Source: Bacillota bacterium | GTDB taxonomy: Bacteria > Bacillota > Ch66 > Ch109 | NCBI GenBank assembly: GCA_013178275.1 | Contig: JABLWZ010000011.1 | Coordinates: 1 to 64,000 of the forward strand | Reading direction: 5' to 3' | DNA length: 64,000 nt | Shown here: in pieces, positions 34,637-43,265 of the stretch | How the letters are laid out: each line of letters begins with the position of its first letter | How positions within the stretch are numbered: the stretch's first letter is position 1 | The notes under the pieces: model-generated | Seen by the model: only the letters and a program-made list of their open reading frames with translations | Told to the model about the DNA's origin: nothing | Databases searched by the model: none | Made by a program: the position numbers and the translations under genes

Positions 34637-35467
34637 ATGATTAAGCCGCCGGTGATAGACTTTCACGTTCATTTAGCTGAATATGAATGGTTCAGCCCGT
34701 CTACCATTAACTGGTTACAGAGAATGAACAAAATGGATTATTTGGAGTATATGGAGATATACAAAAACCCCAATAAATTCGAGGAGCTGTTAAAGGCCAA
34801 CCAGGTTGATTTCGCCGTCGTTTTAGCTGAGCTATGCCCTATAACAACAGGTATTTGTTCCAATGAGCAGGTTAGCGATTTCTGTTCTGGACACGATTCG
34901 CTTATACCCTTTTGTAGTATTAATCCCTACATGGAAAAACGGCCTGATAACAAGCTGGAAAAATTGGTAAACAAACAGGGATTCAAAGGGCTCAAGCTTT
35001 ACCCCACCTATCAGTATTTTTATCTTAATGAGCCGATGCTCTATCCACTGTACGCTGCGGCTCAGGAGCTAGAAATACCAATACTGTTCCACACTGGGTC
35101 ATCAATATTTGAAGGCGCTCGTATTAAGTATGGAGATCCTTTATATTTTGATGATGTAGCAGTAGATTTCCCGCGGTTGAAAATAATTATGGCCCACGGG
35201 GGAAGGGGTTTTTGGTATGAACGGGCTTACTTTCTGTCCAAACTGCATCCTAATGTTTATTTAGAAATATCGGGGCTACCCCCTAATAATTTAATGATTT
35301 ATTTTCCTGATTTAGAAAAAATCTCGGATAAAGTAATTTTCGGTTCTGATTGGCCCAGCCCTCCAGATGTTTCATTGATAATTAATGAAATAAAAAGATT
35401 ACCATTAACAAAAACCGCGATAGATAACATTCTCGGTAATAATGCCGCACGCTTACTTAATTTATAG
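34637..35467 (+). CDS. Amidohydrolase-family metal-dependent hydrolase/decarboxylase
   Basis: A 276-residue TIM-barrel protein of the amidohydrolase-2 (ACMSD-like) group. The metal-binding HxH is near the start (VIDFHVHLAEYEW); the later His and Asp ligands are in ILFHTGSS, IMAHGGRGFW and VIFGSDWPSPP. Members hydrolyse lactones or amides or decarboxylate cyclic acids; which applies here cannot be said. ATG 34637 has GGAG repeats just upstream; GTG 34628 is in frame. It is 28 bases before the sensor-domain gene, so an operon is likely. Confidence 0.87.
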   Translation: MIKPPVIDFHVHLAEYEWFSPSTINWLQRMNKMDYLEYMEIYKNPNKFEELLKANQVDFAVVLAELCPITTGICSNEQVSDFCSGHDSLIPFCSINPYMEKRPDNKLEKLVNKQGFKGLKLYPTYQYFYLNEPMLYPLYAAAQELEIPILFHTGSSIFEGARIKYGDPLYFDDVAVDFPRLKIIMAHGGRGFWYERAYFLSKLHPNVYLEISGLPPNNLMIYFPDLEKISDKVIFGSDWPSPPDVSLIINEIKRLPLTKTAIDNILGNNAARLLNL

Positions 35468-35495
35468 TATTAGATTTCTTACGTCAGAGGATGAC

Positions 35496-35957
35496 ATGAG
35501 CTTAATAAAAGAATTATTTAAAAACTTAACAAACTCCTTGGTTGAGAATCATCACTATGCAAGTTCCATATACTTCACGACTGATTTGGAAAAATATGAT
35601 TTCGTGAATAGTAAGTACCTGAATTTAGATGGAATAAAGGTTAATGAACCAATCGCTCCGGTCAAATGCATAAGCCAATGCATTAAAGAAAAACGCCCGG
35701 TAGTTGATGTCATTGCCCAAAAAACCTATGGATTAAATCTGAAGGTCTGGGTATGGCCAATTATTGAAGATGAAAAAGTTGTAGGTGCGTATGGATATAT
35801 GTTTCCCCGGTGTGATGCTGTAATAGAAATACTTGATGATGTTGCCCAATCGGCGATCGAATCATTGACCGAAAATGCCTTTGCTTCAATTATAAAAAAA
35901 AAGAGACCTGAGAAAACCAAGCGCAGAGAAGAAAAGGGGCCTATTAATAATCATTAA
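35496..35957 (+). CDS. Stand-alone sensor domain protein (homologue of the chemoreceptor N-terminus)
   Basis: A 153-residue cytoplasmic protein. Its core (SSIYFTTDLEKYDFVNSKYL ... NLKVWVWPIIEDEKVVGAYG) aligns with residues about 15-100 of the soluble chemoreceptor at 25595: YFTTDLxKYxFV, KCIxxKxPV and KVWVxPxxExxxVxG are shared. The C-terminus ends in a basic tail (KKKRPEKTKRREEKG). ATG 35496 is chosen because the earlier ORF-track start overlaps the amidohydrolase gene. No output domain is present, so it may act as a ligand-binding partner or adaptor in the same signalling circuit. Confidence 0.75.
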   Translation: MSLIKELFKNLTNSLVENHHYASSIYFTTDLEKYDFVNSKYLNLDGIKVNEPIAPVKCISQCIKEKRPVVDVIAQKTYGLNLKVWVWPIIEDEKVVGAYGYMFPRCDAVIEILDDVAQSAIESLTENAFASIIKKKRPEKTKRREEKGPINNH

Positions 35958-36017
35958 GAACTCTAGTCATTGACATTGGGCTTATATCCTTTATGCCCCT
36001 CCTTACACCCCAATTTA

Positions 36018-36055
36018 TTGTCCCGCCCGGGTCCCCAGGGCGGGACAATTTTTAT
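36018..36055 (+). terminator. Strong terminator after sensor-domain gene
   Basis: TTGTCCCGCCC pairs over 11 bases with GGGCGGGACAA, then TTTTTATT. Confidence 0.88.
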
Positions 36056-36068
36056 TAAGAATCTAAAT

Positions 36069-36100
36069 GATGCTCACCCTTAGATAATAAGGCGAGCATC
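36069..36100 (+). promoter_or_regulatory. Leader hairpin upstream of second acyl-CoA dehydrogenase
   Basis: GATGCTC pairs with GAGCATC and an inner CCTT pairs with AAGG. No T-run. It lies about 160 bases before the gene; possible regulatory leader or remnant. Confidence 0.35.
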
Positions 36101-36260
36101 TCAAAAAGGTGAGGATAAATTCCAAGCAAGGATTGTTTCATGCTAGAAGACCCGGAGGGGTATATTTTAATAAGAGCAATTTGGGTGTGGATTTGGCAGA
36201 TAGGGCATGATAAACTGATATTGGTAAGTATTGGCAAATATGGATGAAAGAGGTGTGTTT

Positions 36261-37400
36261 ATGGATTTAATGCTTTCGGAGGAACAGGAGTTAATAAGGT
36301 CAAATGTTCGTGAGTTCGCTTTGAAGAGCATAGAACCCGTGGCTGCAAAGATCGATCAGGAAAGCCGCCATCCTTTCGAATTATTTGAGAAGCTGGCGGA
36401 ACTAGGTATGATGGGCATTTCTTACCCAACCCAGTACGGCGGCGGTGGAACGGATTTTTTAACCACCATGGTCGTTACCGAAGAACTGGCCCGCTCCTGC
36501 GCCAGCACCGGTTTTCTCCATGGATACAGCTATGGTCTGGTCGGACATCCCATACTTACTTTCGGCAATGAAGAACAGAAGCGAAAGTGGATGCCCGGCC
36601 TGGCAGCCGGAAAGATGGTGGGTTCCTTTGCACTGACTGAACCGGGAGCGGGGACGGATGTCAGTGCGGCCACCACTACAGCGGTAAAGAACGGCGATGA
36701 GTATGTTTTGAACGGGACCAAGACCTTCATCACCAATGCGCTTATCGCTGACGTCTTCGTAGTTTTCGCCTATACTGACCGCTCCGCCGGGGCTAAAGGA
36801 ATGAGCAGCTTCCTGATTCCCAAAGGTACTCCAGGACTTAATGCCAGCCAACATTTCGATAAGCTGGGGGTCCGGGGCTCCCTGACTTCCGAAGTCGTAT
36901 TCAAAGACTGTGCAGTACCGGCTGAATGCATGCTTGGAAAGGAGGGAGATGGTTTTAGGATTGCCATGAGCGCGCTTGATGTTGGCCGTATAGGTATTGC
37001 TGCCATGTCCACCGGCATTACCCAGGGGTGCCTGGACGAATCGATCGAGTATTCAAAGCAGCGGGTTCAGTTTAAAAAGCCTATCGCCAGCCAACAAGCT
37101 ATTCAATGGTTTATCGCTAATATGGCCACTGATGTCGATGCAGCACGCTTCCTGTATATGAACGCCGCCTTTTTAAAAGACAAGGGTAAACCATTCAGTG
37201 TGGCTGCCTCCAAAGCAAAGCTGTTCTGCTCAGAATGCGCGGCCCGGCATACCACCAAAGCAGTGCAGATCCAAGGCGGATACGGATTCGTGAAGGGGTC
37301 GAAGGTTGAACGCTTCTATCGCGATGTGAAGTTGGCCGAGATCGGTGAAGGCACTTCTGAAGCTCAACGCATGATTATTGCCGGCTCGGTTCTTCGATAA
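36261..37400 (+). CDS. Acyl-CoA dehydrogenase (short-chain type)
   Basis: A 379-residue FAD-dependent acyl-CoA dehydrogenase. Family blocks: GSFALTEPGAGTDVSA, YVLNGTKTFITNALI, QIQGGYGFVKGSKVERFYRD. Unlike the enzyme at 24197, it keeps the canonical catalytic Glu (EIGEGTSEAQRM), as in short-chain and butyryl-CoA dehydrogenases. ATG 36261 has AAAGAGGTG six bases upstream; the ORF-track TTG at 36231 is less likely. About 100 bases before the MaoC-like gene. Confidence 0.93.
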   Translation: MDLMLSEEQELIRSNVREFALKSIEPVAAKIDQESRHPFELFEKLAELGMMGISYPTQYGGGGTDFLTTMVVTEELARSCASTGFLHGYSYGLVGHPILTFGNEEQKRKWMPGLAAGKMVGSFALTEPGAGTDVSAATTTAVKNGDEYVLNGTKTFITNALIADVFVVFAYTDRSAGAKGMSSFLIPKGTPGLNASQHFDKLGVRGSLTSEVVFKDCAVPAECMLGKEGDGFRIAMSALDVGRIGIAAMSTGITQGCLDESIEYSKQRVQFKKPIASQQAIQWFIANMATDVDAARFLYMNAAFLKDKGKPFSVAASKAKLFCSECAARHTTKAVQIQGGYGFVKGSKVERFYRDVKLAEIGEGTSEAQRMIIAGSVLR

Positions 37401-37500
37401 CTATTGGCGATACCAAGCAGCGTTGTACAGCCTGCCTGACAACCGGGGTTTAGCCCTGGGGGGTAATAGAGAGAAGGTGTTTAATTAGAGGAGGAGTATA

Positions 37501-37959
37501 ATGGGTTCTGTAGCAGCGGGTACCAAAATTCCTTGCCGGGTCAGCCGGACGCTTGATGTCGGGGACTTCTCGATTCTGCATCAGCTAACCTGGTTTAACA
37601 TGGCGGTTCACAGTAATTCAGAATATGCCAAGGGAACATGGTTCAAAGAGCGTTCGCTGGCTGGTCCAATTATTTTTACAGTAGCTGATGGGCTGGTTCA
37701 TCATGCCGACAATATTGACGAACTGCTGGGAAAAGACGGGTATCAGATCTATGCTTATATCGGCGTTGATAATATGAAAATCACCTCGCCGGTGCTGTTC
37801 GGTGACACCTTGACTGCCGATGCCGAGGTGGTTGATTTCCGCCCGACCAAAAACCCTGAGATAAACCTGTTTATTTACAAAAATAAGACCTATAATCAAC
37901 GCGGCCAGCAGGTAATTGAGTACCAGACCACCATGATGGCAAAGAAAAAAGCAGAATGA
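37501..37959 (+). CDS. MaoC-like hotdog-fold hydratase/dehydratase
   Basis: A 152-residue single-hotdog protein. It has the substrate-tunnel Asp/His-like region (DVGDFSILHQLTWFN), a central helix (AGPIIFTVADGLVHHADNI) and a closing strand (KITSPVLFGDTLTADAEVVD) typical of MaoC-type (R)-specific enoyl-CoA hydratases. The Asp/His pair is not in the exact textbook context, so thioesterase or binding roles remain possible. GAGGAGG lies before the ATG. Together with the acyl-CoA dehydrogenase upstream it would make and hydrate an enoyl-CoA. Confidence 0.82.
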   Translation: MGSVAAGTKIPCRVSRTLDVGDFSILHQLTWFNMAVHSNSEYAKGTWFKERSLAGPIIFTVADGLVHHADNIDELLGKDGYQIYAYIGVDNMKITSPVLFGDTLTADAEVVDFRPTKNPEINLFIYKNKTYNQRGQQVIEYQTTMMAKKKAE

Positions 37960-38005
37960 TTCAATGATATTATAAGATCACTCCAAACGCGCTTCTTTTT
38001 CGCCG

Positions 38006-38060
38006 CAGGCTTGAGGAAGCATGGGGACGGCTCGACGTTTCTCCTGCTTCCTTTTTTGCG
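38006..38060. terminator. REP-like hairpin with GGGGACGG core, between convergent genes
   Basis: AGGAAGCA, about 23 internal bases including GGGGACGG, then TGCTTCCTTTTTT. It ends the maoC-like transcript and may serve the ger operon too. GGGGACGG hairpins of this kind recur as dispersed repeats in some Firmicutes; that link is from memory and not tested here. Confidence 0.6.
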
Positions 38061-38159
38061 CCTAATCCCCACTCTCCGGCCGGTAGACAAACCCGCTCTT
38101 AGGCTGCAAGTCTGGAAGCGGGTACCTATTCCTTGGAAATGAATAAGAAGTCCAGAGAA

Positions 38160-39443
38160 TCAGCGGGCAAGTTCAGCTGTAGGTGAGGGGAAAGGGGAGT
38201 TCTCTCTAATTAGTCCGAAATGCTTCAAATCGGCTTTTACATCAACCTCTATTTCAGCTTTCGGATACACACTCTTCCAGTTATAATCTTCCCATTCCTT
38301 ATCAGTTAAAAAGTGCATTTTCGCTTTTTCCCCTATCCAAGCAGGATCAACTCCAAGGCTTTGCGTGTGCTGTAGCAGTTTAACGATATCGCTTTTCATT
38401 TTTTCGGCTATACCATTTTCTAGAATGTTACGGTACTGAGGGTCTTCATAGTTGGCATGGGTTTGAATACCCAAGACATCCCCCTTTAGAAACACTTGAA
38501 TTTTGACCTTTGGCGTAGGGTTGGTGAGGTCAAATTCAAAATTTGCACCTTGTTTCTGAAATAGATTAACCGATGTTATTCGTTCTGGGTTCATTGGGTC
38601 GGGTAAGGAAAAATAAGCCTGATGAAAAGTATTTCTAAGTATTGCCAAGGCGGTCATCTCATCGCCGTCAATATCGCCGACTAGTTTGTTTCCTCTAAAC
38701 AGTGCAGCTCCCATTATTTCGACTTCGTTTCCACCACTACGCGGGATTTCTCCTGCACGGTAACTTCCTTCACTGATCCAGCCCTGAGGATCAATAGTTT
38801 TTCCTTCGCCTTGAGGTGTTTTACGTTTGACTGACAATAAAGGAGCAACCGGATCAGCACCCAAACTGCGGGCAGCGTTGTAAAAGAAAAGGAACTGCGG
38901 CTCAAATGGACTGAATCCAGTATATTGAGACATTTCAGCAGCCATATCAATGTATTTCGAAGGGGTGATTTCAAAAACCGGTTGATTTTTTTCCAGGAGT
39001 TCTTTAGCGCTTATCCCTTTTGATACTCCGATCATGATAGACCTTCGGACCTGAGGCAGCCGTGATATTACCTCAAGGTAGGGCAGGGTCCCATCTCGGG
39101 CAAAATCCTCAGAAATTATTATTATCCTGGTGTGTTTTAATGAGATTCTCCGGTTGACGAAAGTATTCATCAGGTTTAGTGAAGCCATGACCGAGGGGGA
39201 TTCTACTGAAACTACTTCAAAAGGGTTTCCCTTCCCTTGAGAAGTATCTCCAGATCCACTTTGTAGTTTCCCGGGAACCGCGATCTGGGCGGTTATGGTA
39301 AGTTTATTCTCCTTACCCCTATCAATCCCCAACGCCTGGACATAAGCGATTTCACCTATCTCCTGGTAATCCCAGCAACCCGATAGCGATACACTTATTA
39401 TGATAATAAATGTTAGAAAGATTAATTTTTTAAGCCTTGTCAA
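38160..39443 (-). CDS. gerC: Spore germination protein GerC (Ger(x)C family lipoprotein)
   Basis: A 427-residue lipoprotein of the nutrient germinant receptor. The signal peptide and lipobox are clear (IIIISVSLSGCWDYQEI, Cys about 23), followed by the family opening GEIAYVQALGIDRG. Later segments such as RRSIMIGVSKGISAKELLE and a C-terminal domain that folds alone in known GerBC structures are present. TTG start; the first 14 bases overlap the end of gerB. Anchored to the outside of the spore inner membrane, it works with GerA and GerB in sensing germinants. Expression is normally by sigma-G in the forespore. Confidence 0.93.
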   Translation of the reverse strand: MTRLKKLIFLTFIIIISVSLSGCWDYQEIGEIAYVQALGIDRGKENKLTITAQIAVPGKLQSGSGDTSQGKGNPFEVVSVESPSVMASLNLMNTFVNRRISLKHTRIIIISEDFARDGTLPYLEVISRLPQVRRSIMIGVSKGISAKELLEKNQPVFEITPSKYIDMAAEMSQYTGFSPFEPQFLFFYNAARSLGADPVAPLLSVKRKTPQGEGKTIDPQGWISEGSYRAGEIPRSGGNEVEIMGAALFRGNKLVGDIDGDEMTALAILRNTFHQAYFSLPDPMNPERITSVNLFQKQGANFEFDLTNPTPKVKIQVFLKGDVLGIQTHANYEDPQYRNILENGIAEKMKSDIVKLLQHTQSLGVDPAWIGEKAKMHFLTDKEWEDYNWKSVYPKAEIEVDVKADLKHFGLIRENSPFPSPTAELAR

Positions 39444-40524
39444 GATTTAGCACCCTTCTTCGAAAATAAAAAACCAGCAACATAATACCAGGAAGGGCAA
39501 AAGCAATTACCCAGCCAATCCGCCAAAACCATTCACTGATTAAATAAGTGACTTCAATTATGTCATGAGGAAGCATTCCTAAAGTAAAAACGATTATTCC
39601 CAGACCAAAAATGAATGGTTTGTAGTAGGGCAATCGGAATAGTTGAGTCAAGGTGAAAACCGTAACTGTATAAACTAATGCAAATTTATACGTCATAGCT
39701 CCCATCCAAATGAAAGAGATGAATGAGTCGATCCTTTGTATATATTGGGTTAGATAAACCAGCCGTGATACCTGCGCAAGGGGAAACAAGGTTTCATTCA
39801 GCACCGGGTATGGGAAAACCAGTTCCACCCCGATCGTGGTTATCAACATTAAAACCAAAGCCCATACTATCGACGGGGTCCAAAGGTTCTCTGGTTGTTT
39901 CGTGGAAATACTAGGGTAAATAACTGCAAGTAGAATTACCTCGGAAAAGAGCCCCAGCATGGAAAGACCGCCTATTGCAATGGGTTTCCATCCTGATCCA
40001 AACAATGGGAAAAGGTTTTGGACCTTCCAAAAAGGGAATGAAAGTATTATTGGCAGGAGAGCCGCCACCAGTAAAAAGCCCCAGGAGATCGCAACCCCTC
40101 GCACAATCGGTTCAATACCTAAATAAGCGCAAAAGACTCCTCCAATTAGCAAATAAACCATGGCTACAGAAAGCGGGGTCGATGGTAAATAAATCGTAGT
40201 AATGCGGTCACCAATCAACCTCAGGGAAAGAGCAGAATCAAATAAAAAAAAGGCAAAAATAAGTAACCCGGCTAAAAATCCAAGGTATTTTCCGAGCACT
40301 ATATAGGAGACTTCCACTATAGTTTTGTCAGGGAATAACCTCATCAACCGGTTGAGAATCAGAGATAACACAATTGCCAAGACACCCGCTAGGAGAATAA
40401 CCATCCAGGCAGCATTGTGCCCATAGTCTGCGGCAATAGTAGGGATAAAAAAAATGCTTAATGAGATAGTTAACACGGTTGCTATAATAGCTGGACGGCT
40501 TCCTAACTTCCCCTGAGTTTTCAC
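39430..40524 (-). CDS. gerB: Spore germination protein GerB (endospore germination permease)
   Basis: A 364-residue protein with about ten membrane helices, related to APC transporters, that binds the germinant within the receptor. Typical features are the opening helix with SLSIFFIPTIAADYGHNAAW, YIVLGKYLGFLAGLLIFAFF and a FISFIWMGAMTYKFAL segment. GTG start, two bases after the gerA stop and with AGGGTGA as ribosome binding site, so translation is coupled. Middle gene of the gerABC operon. Confidence 0.92.
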   Translation of the reverse strand: MKTQGKLGSRPAIIATVLTISLSIFFIPTIAADYGHNAAWMVILLAGVLAIVLSLILNRLMRLFPDKTIVEVSYIVLGKYLGFLAGLLIFAFFLFDSALSLRLIGDRITTIYLPSTPLSVAMVYLLIGGVFCAYLGIEPIVRGVAISWGFLLVAALLPIILSFPFWKVQNLFPLFGSGWKPIAIGGLSMLGLFSEVILLAVIYPSISTKQPENLWTPSIVWALVLMLITTIGVELVFPYPVLNETLFPLAQVSRLVYLTQYIQRIDSFISFIWMGAMTYKFALVYTVTVFTLTQLFRLPYYKPFIFGLGIIVFTLGMLPHDIIEVTYLISEWFWRIGWVIAFALPGIMLLVFYFRRRVLNLDKA

Positions 40525-40526
40525 TT

Positions 40527-42344
40527 TTATTTGTCACCCTGCTTTCGGGGGTTTAGTATCCATTTACGGGTAATATGTGGCTGGGCTGTTTCATCCTGCG
40601 ATCGAACATAAGCCAGCCTTTTCTCCATATCCCAAATTGGTCCCCGTAAAAGTACATCCTGATTCCTTAAGGTAGATGGTGACAACGGAGATAGGTAAGG
40701 AACCCCGAAGGACTTAATGCTGGCGATAGCCACTATATGGGTGGCCAAGGCCACGGCTATACCAAAAAGTCCCAAAAAACTTGCTACTATCATGTAACCG
40801 AATCTATATACCCGTAATGTTGTAGATAATGCATAAACTGGAATAGCATAAGATGCGATCCCGGTAAAAGCAACGACGATTATAACAATTGGACTAACGA
40901 TGTTAGCCACCACTGCTGCCTGGCCGAGAATGATAGCTCCGACGATTCCCAGCGTTTGCCCGATAAGTCCTGGCACCCTTATACCTCCTTCCCGTATTAA
41001 TTCGAAAGAGATTTCCATCAGGAAGACCTCTAATACTGATGGGAAGGGAATTTTTTCTCTGCTGCCGGCAATAGAAAATAATAAATCAGTTGGAATCATT
41101 TCTTGATGATACCCGACTATAGCTATATATAGTGCGGGAACCAAAACCACCATTGAAGCGGCTAGCCATCGCATCCCTCTAATCATAGTGGATACTATCG
41201 GTTTAACATTGTAGTCCTCGGATGTATGCAACAATCCCCATACAGTTGAAGGGTAGACAGCAGCATAGGGGTCGCCTTCTAAAAAAATTACAACCTTCCC
41301 GTCAAGAAGAAAACGGCATACCCGGTCGACTCTTTCGGTGCTCTGTGATAATGGATAAACCCCACGGGTTTCATCTTCAATCAGTTGCTCCAGTTCTCCC
41401 ATACTTACGATGCCATCTATTTCTAGAGACTGGATTCTTCGTTTTACCTCTTTTACCAGCTCCTGGTTGGCCAGGTCATGTATGTAAAGAACAGCTAAAT
41501 TATTGTTGGTGCGTCTGCCTATATTCAGCGATTCCTGAACTAACTTGGGATTGCGGATAATACGACGGATAAGTGCTATATTGTTTATCAAGTCTTCATT
41601 GAAAGCCTCCTGGGAACCGCGTATAACACGCTCAATTGTGGGTTGCTCGACCCCTCGGTGCTCCCAGCCGGTTGTTTCCACCGATAGCGCAGCGGCTACT
41701 CCCTGGAAGAGGAGCACTGTATTACCACTAAGTACAAGGTCAACGACATCCTTGGTTTTATTTAGTAATTGGATAGAATTAACCGGGGTAAGCTGCTTCT
41801 GGATAGCCGTAAGAAGTGTTCCACTCAAATCGAGTGGAACCGAATTGGACATCATCATTAGCGGTTTAAAGACTACCTCGGTTTGCCGGCCGGCATCGAC
41901 GAGTCCTTCGACATAGATGGCTACCGCATTGATACCAGGCTCCAAACCTAAGGTGAATTCTCTAAATTTAATACTGTTATTTAACGGGCAAACAAAAACC
42001 TCTTTCAGGTAAGCCAGGTTGTGCTCTAAGCGTTGGGATATCTCCATATCTTCCGGTACTGCACTTTTTTGACTTTCATTGGCTTCCGGTTCTTTATCTT
42101 GCTGCCGTTCTACGCTATCTTTCCGCTCTCCCTTTTTGGTTGTATTGCTTCGCTTATCATCAGGTTTTCTGGGTACGCGTTTCCCTCTTTTTGCTCCCAA
42201 CATTTTTTGGTCGGAGGCGCTATCTTTATCGGCAGAGGGGGACGCCACATTCCCTTCCGAGGAAGGTTTAAGAAGTTCGAACGGATTTTCTTGTTTCGTT
42301 TCATTAAATAATAAAATGTTCTTTAACCAGTTTAAAAACGCCAT
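40527..42344 (-). CDS. gerA: Spore germination protein GerA
   Basis: A 605-residue germinant receptor subunit. Residues about 25-95 form a long hydrophilic, Lys/Glu-rich extension (KRGKRVPRKPDDKRSNTTKK). The conserved GerA domain starts near 105 (LEHNLAYLKEVFVCPLNNSI) and includes GVYPLSQSTERVDRVCRFLL. The C-terminal part has four to six membrane helices (SMVVLVPALYIAIVGYHQEM, AIILGQAAVVANIVSPIVII). First gene of gerABC, with GGAGG upstream of the ATG. The presence of this operon shows that the host forms endospores. Confidence 0.93.
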   Translation of the reverse strand: MAFLNWLKNILLFNETKQENPFELLKPSSEGNVASPSADKDSASDQKMLGAKRGKRVPRKPDDKRSNTTKKGERKDSVERQQDKEPEANESQKSAVPEDMEISQRLEHNLAYLKEVFVCPLNNSIKFREFTLGLEPGINAVAIYVEGLVDAGRQTEVVFKPLMMMSNSVPLDLSGTLLTAIQKQLTPVNSIQLLNKTKDVVDLVLSGNTVLLFQGVAAALSVETTGWEHRGVEQPTIERVIRGSQEAFNEDLINNIALIRRIIRNPKLVQESLNIGRRTNNNLAVLYIHDLANQELVKEVKRRIQSLEIDGIVSMGELEQLIEDETRGVYPLSQSTERVDRVCRFLLDGKVVIFLEGDPYAAVYPSTVWGLLHTSEDYNVKPIVSTMIRGMRWLAASMVVLVPALYIAIVGYHQEMIPTDLLFSIAGSREKIPFPSVLEVFLMEISFELIREGGIRVPGLIGQTLGIVGAIILGQAAVVANIVSPIVIIVVAFTGIASYAIPVYALSTTLRVYRFGYMIVASFLGLFGIAVALATHIVAIASIKSFGVPYLSPLSPSTLRNQDVLLRGPIWDMEKRLAYVRSQDETAQPHITRKWILNPRKQGDK

Positions 42345-42636
42345 TAAAAAATTCCTCCACTTTTTAGAATTCCCAATAACTGTCTTCTTTAATCTAAAAT
42401 TAAAAATTCCAAAACCGAGGACAAATGGAATTTTTAGGCGAGATTTTATTATGTTTTTTACTCAATAAAAACCAACCCGGGCAGGAGAGGAGGCTCCCCA
42501 GATTTGGATCCAGATAATACTTTTTATCGATGCCGCCATACACTATACCAACCGGGATGAAGATCCAGCATTGAGGATGGAGCAAACCGGAAGAGCGGCA
42601 GCGCAAATATGAGACCTTAAAGGAGAAAACGGCGGC

Positions 42637-43251
42637 ATGGAACAGTACAAGAGCATCTTGGCCCCCAATCCTAACCTGAAGGGACTTGCTGACCCCAATA
42701 GTAAAGAGTGGTGGGAAAACGAGTTTCGCGAAAATTGGCGGGTGGGCATAGACGGAGTAGAGCAAACGCGGTACTTTATGAAGCGGATTCTGGAGGTAAT
42801 AAAGTTTTCCCCCGGAGTGACGGTCCTTGATTGGGGCTGCGCCATGGGCCAAGGGGTAGATGAACTTATAAAAGCGGGATATGATGCGGAGGGGTATGAC
42901 TTTTCGGAAACAGCTATAGAGACGGCGCGGAAGATGTATCCTGACTATACCTTCACTTATGTTTTGCCCGAAAAAACCTATGATGCAGTAATTACATCAA
43001 ACTGCCTTGAACATTTCGCTGAACCTGTGAAACAGGCAGCGGAGATCCTGCAGCTTTCCCGCAAGTATTTGGTGATATTAACCCCATATGCACAAACACC
43101 AAGCGACGTCCACCCGGCCAGCATAAACGAAAATACCTTCCCGTCCGAGTTAAACGATTTCAAACTAAATCACGTAATGATCTTGCCCTCAAAAGAAGTA
43201 TCTTACGACGGTGGGGACCAAATCTTGTTTGTTTACGAGAGAGACTTGTAA
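42637..43251 (+). CDS. Class I SAM-dependent methyltransferase
   Basis: A 204-residue Rossmann-fold methyltransferase. Motif I is TVLDWGCAMGQGVDEL; motif II is around AEGYDFSETAIETARKMYP; YDAVITSNCLEHFAEPVKQA is the post-motif typical of UbiE/Methyltransf_11 proteins. The N-terminal helix-rich segment (SKEWWENEFRENWRVG) is seen in bacterial polysaccharide or lipid methyltransferases. Monocistronic by context; the substrate cannot be inferred. AAAGGAG precedes the ATG. Confidence 0.85.
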   Translation: MEQYKSILAPNPNLKGLADPNSKEWWENEFRENWRVGIDGVEQTRYFMKRILEVIKFSPGVTVLDWGCAMGQGVDELIKAGYDAEGYDFSETAIETARKMYPDYTFTYVLPEKTYDAVITSNCLEHFAEPVKQAAEILQLSRKYLVILTPYAQTPSDVHPASINENTFPSELNDFKLNHVMILPSKEVSYDGGDQILFVYERDL

Positions 43252-43265
43252 AGAAGCAATTTTAA

